NCBI GenBank assembly: GCA_028867755.1
Contig: JAGWFT010000002.1
Coordinates: 208,018 to 272,017, forward strand
Direction: 5' to 3'
Source: Nitrososphaerota archaeon
GTDB lineage: Archaea > Thermoproteota > Nitrososphaeria > Nitrososphaerales > Nitrosopumilaceae
DNA: 64,000 nt
Made by a program: the position numbers and the translations under genes. Positions 59,049-64,000 of this stretch are shown here, piece by piece. Each line of letters starts with the position of its first letter. Positions within the stretch are counted from its first letter, which is position 1. Under the pieces are notes generated by a model, which was not told the DNA's origin, ran no database searches, and saw only the letters and a program-made list of their open reading frames with translations.

Positions 59049-59768
59049 ATGAAAGACTATAATTTTTCAGGAAAGGTAGTACTTGTTGCTGGTGGGAGTG
59101 GAGGATTGGGAATAGAAGTAGGGCAGGTATTTCTCAAAGCAGGTGCATCTCTTATTTTGACATATCACTCAAGCAGTTCACTGGTATTATTACAAAAGAT
59201 TTGTGGTTCAGCAAAAAATGTATTTTTGCTAAGAGGGGATTTTAAGAAAGAAGAGGACGCAAAGATTCTGGTATCTGAGGCAGTAAAGAAGTTTGGAAGA
59301 ATAGATGTACTTGCAAATGTGATTGGAGGCTATATTGCAGGAAAGCCTGTCACCGAGATTGATGAGAAAGATTGGGATGCGATGATGGACCTCAACCTCA
59401 AATCTGCATTTTTGCTAAGCAAGCATGTTGTTGAGCAGATGATAAAACAGTCTGGTGGTAAAGTGATTCACGTGGCAGCAAGATCTGGGCTCAAGGGTGC
59501 AGGGCGTGATGCTGCATATGTTGCATCAAAGAGTGGTGTTGTACGACTGGTAGAGTCCTTGTCAGAAGAAGTAAAGTCAAAAGGAATCAATGTCAACTGT
59601 ATTTTGCCAAGCATAATTGATACAGAAGAGAACCGGGCGGCAATGCCAAGTGCAGATCATGCAAAATGGGTTACACCAAATGATATCGCAAGAGTGATTC
59701 TCTTTTTGGCTTCAGATGATGCAAAGGCAATAAACGGTGCTGCTATCCCAGTTTATGGATTGGCCTGA
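59049..59768 (+). CDS. short-chain dehydrogenase/reductase
   Basis: An SDR-family oxidoreductase of 239 residues. It has the cofactor motif VLVAGGSGGLGIEVG, the NVIGG motif, the Ser in VAARSG and the active-site Tyr-x3-Lys in AYVASKSG. The C-terminal VTPNDIARVILFLASDDAKA is also typical. FabG-like or sugar/hydroxyacyl dehydrogenase roles are all possible; with the putative phasin nearby, acetoacetyl-CoA reductase is worth a thought but unsupported. The start ATG at 59049 is the clear SDR start; the frame is open to 58875, but the upstream part is unlike the family. Its 3' end overlaps the convergent cupredoxin gene by 26 bases. Confidence 0.9.
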   Translation: MKDYNFSGKVVLVAGGSGGLGIEVGQVFLKAGASLILTYHSSSSLVLLQKICGSAKNVFLLRGDFKKEEDAKILVSEAVKKFGRIDVLANVIGGYIAGKPVTEIDEKDWDAMMDLNLKSAFLLSKHVVEQMIKQSGGKVIHVAARSGLKGAGRDAAYVASKSGVVRLVESLSEEVKSKGINVNCILPSIIDTEENRAAMPSADHAKWVTPNDIARVILFLASDDAKAINGAAIPVYGLA

Positions 59769-60549
59769 CTCGTGCAAATAGCACGATTGCAAATATAGCG
59801 ATTGCAAGAACTATGCCAGCTAGAGGGCCAAACTCTGGCACTACCTGTGTTCCTACGATGCTCACCTGTTCTGTAACTGGGGTAATGGGTATTGTGACAA
59901 CTTCTATTCCCTGTTGATCTGAAATTGTAAAGTTCTTTGTAAACTGGCCATCAAGCTGTACGCCAAAAAATGGCGGAGTGATAAGACCTGTGGGAAGTCT
60001 AAGAACTAGATCGCTATTCTGGTCTGTCTGTCCGACAAGAACTAGATTGAGTGACCTGTCTTTTACACCAATGTCAGCAGATATGATATTTTTCACTGAC
60101 TGGTACTGGACATCAAATGTTGTCTTGCCATCTCCTACGTCTGCACCGACATTATGAATTACTTTGAATCCTATTGGTGCTTCTTGTACTACAATACTTC
60201 CTGTCATCCATGGATAATTCTTATCATAAAAATGAAAAGTACCTACATCGTATTCAGTAAGCGTATAAGAATAATACTGACCAGTGTTTATTGCGTTAGA
60301 ATCAAATTTCCCATCAGGGCCAGAGTCTGGAGTTCCAGAGACCACCTCATGTGATACACTATCTCTATTTCCAAATTGAAGTGTATCTCCAACGTATGCA
60401 CTTGTTGTAGCTGAATAGAAAGTCAGTTGTGAATGTGGATCTGAGGAGCCTGAAGCTATGAGAATTTCAACATTACCAGATGCAAAAGAATGGCCTGCCA
60501 GAGGAATTAGCAAAACTACTGCAGCAAAGATTATGGCTATCTTATACAC
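59743..60549 (-). CDS. secreted cupredoxin-like protein with PEFG sorting tail and lost copper ligands
   Basis: The 268-residue protein has a signal peptide (IIFAAVVLLIPLAGHSFA), a plastocyanin-like domain (about 25-130), a second beta domain (about 130-225) and the archaeal tail VPEFGPLAGIVLAIAIFAIV with a basic end, the PEFG-CTERM type. The cupredoxin copy keeps the first His (SVSHEVVSGT) and the Met (YPWMTG). The Cys and second His of a blue copper site (as in C..HPWMTG) are Asp and Tyr here (FHFYDKNYPWMTG). It cannot form a normal type 1 copper centre. It may be structural, bind another metal or be a surface adhesion domain. Confidence 0.8.
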   Translation of the reverse strand: MYKIAIIFAAVVLLIPLAGHSFASGNVEILIASGSSDPHSQLTFYSATTSAYVGDTLQFGNRDSVSHEVVSGTPDSGPDGKFDSNAINTGQYYSYTLTEYDVGTFHFYDKNYPWMTGSIVVQEAPIGFKVIHNVGADVGDGKTTFDVQYQSVKNIISADIGVKDRSLNLVLVGQTDQNSDLVLRLPTGLITPPFFGVQLDGQFTKNFTISDQQGIEVVTIPITPVTEQVSIVGTQVVPEFGPLAGIVLAIAIFAIVLFARVRPIHKLG

Positions 60550-60640
60550 GAGAACGACTCTAGAAATGTTAGTTAATAAGTTTGGCTATTTAGAAAAACT
60601 GCTATCGCATAAAATCATGTTTGAACTATACTTCGATATT

Positions 60641-62167
60641 TCAATGAGACCAATTTACCTGTGAAACAGTAACTATATTCTTCCATGGGCCGTCAGGAAC
60701 ATTTGCATAGTTTACAAACTGCCAGCTTACTTGGTCTATTCCTTTTTCAAGTCCCAGATAATCCCATGTGGCAGGCGAGAGGTCAATTCCAGCGTTTTTG
60801 TTTATGGTATTTTGCGGCGTTGCAGAACCAAATACGTATCCTAGATCATCTGATTGAAACGGCCCTGCATCTTCCCACTGTGCATATGCAGTCTTGTCCC
60901 CTTTTGTTATCATTACCCATGTGTTCTTTACCATTGACTCGTTTTCTTGCCAATTCTTTTCATGGTACCAATAGGTCGCATTTACGTCTGGCTTTCTTGT
61001 ACCATTGTCTGCAAAGTCGTCATATGGTAATGCCACATAGAATGGATTTTCATGTGGATGAAATCCTAAAGGCATGAGAGCATCTCGCTTTGTTGGATCA
61101 TCTACACCACCAAAGTCTTGTACCCATTGGCTGTCCCATGCACTAGCTAAATTATTGATGTAATCATTGTCTGCAGATGCTGGCTCACCAACCCAAAAAT
61201 ATGTTGCAGAAATGTTTTTGTGAACAGGATATGAACTGACAAGACTTGTTGTCACAAGTTTCTGGTCCTTTAGAAAGTCTACCAAATTTGTAAATTCTGC
61301 TGATGACACATTTCCCTTAAAGTCCCAATGAGATACAATATCAAGCCATGAAGGATATTTGACATATAACTTTGACTGGTTTGGAATCTCTGACATTGTA
61401 ACTATCTTTATGTTCTCACTTCTTAATTGATCCATTATGGAACTGAGCTCGTCAATTCTAGTCGAGTTTACTGTATTGGTGTAGTTGAATCGATGCTTCA
61501 TTGAAAAATCCTGCGGATGAAGTACAACTACTGCATAGCCATACTGCAAAAGCCCCCTGAGAATTTCCGAATGAACATGTGTTTGATCATAGTTTATCCA
61601 GTCTGTAGCATTCTTGTTTAAATCTCCCAGTGCACCCACATATGGCAATCTGAAGAGGCTGGCATTTTCTAATGGATATGGAGGAGGATCAGATGTTTCA
61701 TTTGCGCTGATGAACTTTAAGTTGTTCTCTCTTGCAGCTTGGAACGTGTCATTATTGATTGAATCATACGGAGTTATGAAGACATCTGGCATTATGCCAG
61801 TTACATTGAGTATCTTTTGATTTGCTTGATGTAAGAGCCACCACTGTCCATTTTCTGTAAATGTTGCAAAATGTTCATGATTCCATCCGTGATTTGCAAT
61901 CTCAAGCAATGGAGAACCATGTACTCTTTGTTTTACTAGATCTACTATCTTGTTGTCTAGTCCAAAATAATTTGCAATTATGCCAATTGTGAGGCTTGCA
62001 TTCTTTTCTTGAAACGTATTGATTATCTTGGTCTGTACATCATCTAGCCAATAATCCTGTATGTCATCTAGTCTAAACGCCACACAATTACAGGATTCTA
62101 TGGCATATGTTGGTGTTACAAAGCCTACCAGTGATAGCAAGAAAATGGCAATCAGTGTCTTTAGCAA
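60641..62167 (-). CDS. secreted polysaccharide deacetylase-family protein with extra C-terminal domain
   Basis: The protein has a signal peptide (LIAIFLLSLVGFVTPTYAIE), then a NodB-like barrel (about 25-255): CNCVAFRLDDIQDYW holds the catalytic/metal Asp pair, ANHGWNHEHF the metal His pair, and PDVFITPYDSINND follows. The family removes acetyl groups from polysaccharides or peptidoglycan-like sugars. The rest (about 255-508) is a domain I cannot place, with Trp-rich segments (AYAQWEDAGPFQSDDLGY, WQFVNYANVPDGPW). Archaea of this group lack peptidoglycan, so surface glycan trimming is a reasonable guess. Confidence 0.83.
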   Translation of the reverse strand: MLKTLIAIFLLSLVGFVTPTYAIESCNCVAFRLDDIQDYWLDDVQTKIINTFQEKNASLTIGIIANYFGLDNKIVDLVKQRVHGSPLLEIANHGWNHEHFATFTENGQWWLLHQANQKILNVTGIMPDVFITPYDSINNDTFQAARENNLKFISANETSDPPPYPLENASLFRLPYVGALGDLNKNATDWINYDQTHVHSEILRGLLQYGYAVVVLHPQDFSMKHRFNYTNTVNSTRIDELSSIMDQLRSENIKIVTMSEIPNQSKLYVKYPSWLDIVSHWDFKGNVSSAEFTNLVDFLKDQKLVTTSLVSSYPVHKNISATYFWVGEPASADNDYINNLASAWDSQWVQDFGGVDDPTKRDALMPLGFHPHENPFYVALPYDDFADNGTRKPDVNATYWYHEKNWQENESMVKNTWVMITKGDKTAYAQWEDAGPFQSDDLGYVFGSATPQNTINKNAGIDLSPATWDYLGLEKGIDQVSWQFVNYANVPDGPWKNIVTVSQVNWSH

Positions 62168-62220
62168 TTAAAAGATTATCCAGTGCCATACTATTAGATA
62201 ATTGCGACTAGAAGAACTTA

Positions 62221-63525
62221 CTATAACGATGCAGAAAACCTGTCTGATGCTGCAATGAGGTCTTTGATGTCTGCCTTGCTGTGGGCATAAGATATTGCCC
62301 CAAGTTTTCCTGGAAGGAAGAATATTCCATCCCTTGCAATCATCTCAAAGTGATACCTGTGTAACAGTTCTGTATTACATCTAGAGGCATCTTCGGCGTT
62401 TCTAATCTCGGTTATACCATTTGCCAAAAAGTGTGGCGTAAAAAGAGAACCCTTTCCAGTGATTACTGCCTTGCCATCAAAGACCTTGCCAAGTCCCTTT
62501 CTAGCTTGGTCCCCGAGATTTCCTATCTTATTGTACACTGCAGAATTTTTCTTGAGAAACTGCAACATTGCTCTACCCGAAGTCATTGTAATGGGATTTG
62601 CAGAAAATGTACCGCCGCCTATGTATGACCTGTTATGTCTTGCATGCGTGCTTGTATCAGAAATTTTCATCACTTCTTCTTTTCCGCAGATTACACCAAT
62701 TGGAAATCCACCCCCAACAATTTTTCCCAGTGTTACAATGTCTGGGTCTAGCTTCATGGAAGGATACAGGCATCCAAATGAAAATCTAAATCCTGTCACT
62801 ATCTCGTCAAGCAATAACAATGCATTGTTCTTGTGGACAAACTCTTGTATTCCAGACAAGTATTCTTTTGTTGCAGGGATACATCCGCCGCCACCAAGAA
62901 CTGGCTCTATTATTACACCGGCAAGATCGTTTTTTACTGATTGCAATATCTGAATTGACTTTGCAAGATCGTTGTATGGTATCGATATGATGTGCGACTC
63001 ATCTGCAAGCCCCAAGCTCTCTGGTTGCTCAAAGGGCCAGTTGACTGACTTGAGAAGATCTGTTGTATAGCCATGCCAGCCTCCATCAATTTTTGCAATT
63101 ATTTTTTTTCCTGTAATGGCTCTTGCAATCCTTACTGCATACATTGTGGCCTCAGTACCAGTTGACACATAACGAATCTTCTCAGCTACTGGTACTGCGT
63201 TTTGTATGACTTCGGAAAATGATACTGTCATCTCGTTTACAGTTCCATGCATCCAGCATGAAGGCAACTGTTTTTTGACAAGGGTTGCAACAGGTGGTGC
63301 CGCATGTCCTAAAATGAGGCTCCAGTGTCCCATCCAGTAATCTGTATACTTGTTGCCGTCAATGTCTGAAATGGACTTGCCCTTTGCAGACTTTGTAACA
63401 AACGGGTAAGGCTTGAAAAATCGTATGTTGTGGCTTACACCGTTGACATGAAACTTTTTTGACTTTTCAAAAACCTTGGCAGACTTGCTAGTTTTTTTCT
63501 TGTAGATGTCAACTGCAGAAGACAA
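62221..63525 (-). CDS. class III PLP aminotransferase, glutamate-1-semialdehyde aminomutase-like
   Basis: The 434-residue enzyme is close to GSA aminomutase (HemL). It shows [73 protein letters not shown] (with PLP Lys) and [20 protein letters not shown]. HemL makes 5-aminolevulinate for tetrapyrroles and cobalamin. Other GSA-like enzymes act on different amino acids, and no other heme gene is nearby, so hemL is not assigned with certainty. It lies just upstream of the 16S leader and is transcribed away from it. Confidence 0.8.
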   Translation of the reverse strand: MSSAVDIYKKKTSKSAKVFEKSKKFHVNGVSHNIRFFKPYPFVTKSAKGKSISDIDGNKYTDYWMGHWSLILGHAAPPVATLVKKQLPSCWMHGTVNEMTVSFSEVIQNAVPVAEKIRYVSTGTEATMYAVRIARAITGKKIIAKIDGGWHGYTTDLLKSVNWPFEQPESLGLADESHIISIPYNDLAKSIQILQSVKNDLAGVIIEPVLGGGGCIPATKEYLSGIQEFVHKNNALLLLDEIVTGFRFSFGCLYPSMKLDPDIVTLGKIVGGGFPIGVICGKEEVMKISDTSTHARHNRSYIGGGTFSANPITMTSGRAMLQFLKKNSAVYNKIGNLGDQARKGLGKVFDGKAVITGKGSLFTPHFLANGITEIRNAEDASRCNTELLHRYHFEMIARDGIFFLPGKLGAISYAHSKADIKDLIAASDRFSASL

Positions 63526-63841
63526 TGTAAAAACTAGAGCTTGGACGCATATTAGTGATCGGAAAAAATGCAGTTTTCAGGCAGGATTTCTGCATGATTT
63601 ATATTATTTCGCTTTGATCCCCTCTTTGCATACGTAACAGCAAGGCGGCGCTTGTGATGACACTTGGTAGTGTACCATCGCATGATTCACAGGCCTCCAG
63701 TTGCGCATACAAGATGTGGGTATGACCTAACGGTTTTATCTGAAATTTGAAGAAAGTGTGTGAATCCACCAATTCCCAATATAATGTGTGAATTAAAGTC
63801 GTACTTCGACAAGGTACTTGAAATAAAGTACCTATTAAACG
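63526..63841. other. rRNA upstream region and leader, no gene
   Basis: 316 bases between the aminotransferase gene and the 16S rRNA hold no convincing coding frame; the longest frame on the minus strand runs into the 16S gene and is a shadow. A perfect hairpin, GGTACTT-GAAATA-AAGTACC (63813-63832), ends ten bases before the 16S start and may be a processing or folding element of the precursor. The A+T-rich DNA before it should contain the rRNA promoter, but no clear TATA box can be picked out. Confidence 0.6.
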
Positions 63842-64000
63842 AATCCGGTTGATCCTGCCGGACCTGATTGCTATCGGATTGGTACTAAGCCATGCGAGTA
63901 AGTGTAGCAATACACTGCAGACGGCTCAGTAACACGTGGTCAAGCTAACCTATGGACGTGGATAACCTCGGGAAACTGAGAATAAACCGCGATAGATCAT
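63842..64000 (+). rRNA. rrs: 16S ribosomal RNA, 5' end, cut off by the window edge
   Basis: The archaeal 5' end AATCCGGTTGATCCTGCCGG starts at 63842, followed by GCTATCGGATTGGTACTAAG, CCATGCGAGTAAGTG and ACGGCTCAGTAACACGTGGT, as in 16S helices 1-9. About 159 bases are visible before the window ends. The sequence is of the ammonia-oxidising archaeal type, by recalled comparison with group I.1a; the genus cannot be told from this piece. Confidence 0.97.

Noticed and set aside
58919..59050. Longer N-terminus of the small protein at 58667
   Set aside because: It overlaps the region upstream of the SDR gene and is unlike the rest of the protein; the ATG at 58918 suffices.
63599..63910. 103-codon minus-strand frame at the right end
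   Set aside because: It runs through the 16S 5' end, which is an RNA gene.

Overview
The window is chromosomal DNA of an ammonia-oxidising archaeon (Nitrososphaerota, formerly Thaumarchaeota). The evidence is the archaeal ribosomal proteins L39e, L31e and L15e, an AOA-type copper nitrite reductase (NirK), LysW-dependent lysine/arginine synthesis, the archaeal riboflavin kinase/FAD synthase pair, secreted proteins with PEFG-type sorting tails, and the 5' end of an archaeal 16S rRNA that resembles group I.1a at the right edge. The DNA is A+T-rich, genes are tightly packed, and TTG/GTG starts are frequent. I cannot name the genus. I see no insertion sequence, prophage, CRISPR array or tRNA.

Layout. 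1-5.6 kb: a cut-off secreted hydrolase, a glutamine amidotransferase, two TOPRIM proteins (one is DnaG), FMN/FAD synthesis (ribK, ribL) and diphthine synthase. 5.6-14.8 kb, all on the minus strand: a combined lysine/arginine cluster, argG-lysW2-argX-lysY-lysZ-lysJ-lysM-lysS-lysW1-lysX-lysK. It has two carrier proteins and two carrier ligases. 15-18.8 kb: a sulfonate/nitrate-type ABC importer with a ComA-like/winged-helix fusion protein inside its gene set. 18.8-23.1 kb: methionine synthesis (short MetF, split MetH). 23.1-28.1 kb: Nudix, L39e/L31e, a degenerate FtsZ-like protein, a tRNA methylthiotransferase and a fumarase/aspartase. 28.3-31.4 kb: nirK, serA and secreted proteins. 31.4-45.5 kb: envelope proteins, L15e, a thioredoxin/NHL protein, an MscS channel, TruD, a DedA-type protein, an M1 aminopeptidase and a Na+/H+ antiporter. 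45.6-48.8 kb: TPR and SHOCT proteins, then a true tubulin-like GTPase (artubulin) followed four bases later by a coiled-coil protein. 48.9-56.7 kb: an accessory stretch of small membrane and secreted proteins with few recognisable families. 56.8-63.5 kb: superoxide dismutase, a PAC2 protein, a phasin-like protein, an SDR, a degenerate cupredoxin, a polysaccharide deacetylase and a GSA-type aminotransferase. Then comes the 16S leader and gene start.

The most interesting items are: (1) the tubulin homologue with its coiled-coil neighbour, in a genome that also carries a degenerate FtsZ-like protein; (2) a LysW carrier whose C-terminal residue is Gln, although the family is charged on a C-terminal Glu; (3) a ComA enzyme fold with altered active-site motifs fused to a DNA-binding domain beside an importer; (4) riboflavin kinase and FAD synthase genes that both carry an N-terminal winged helix.
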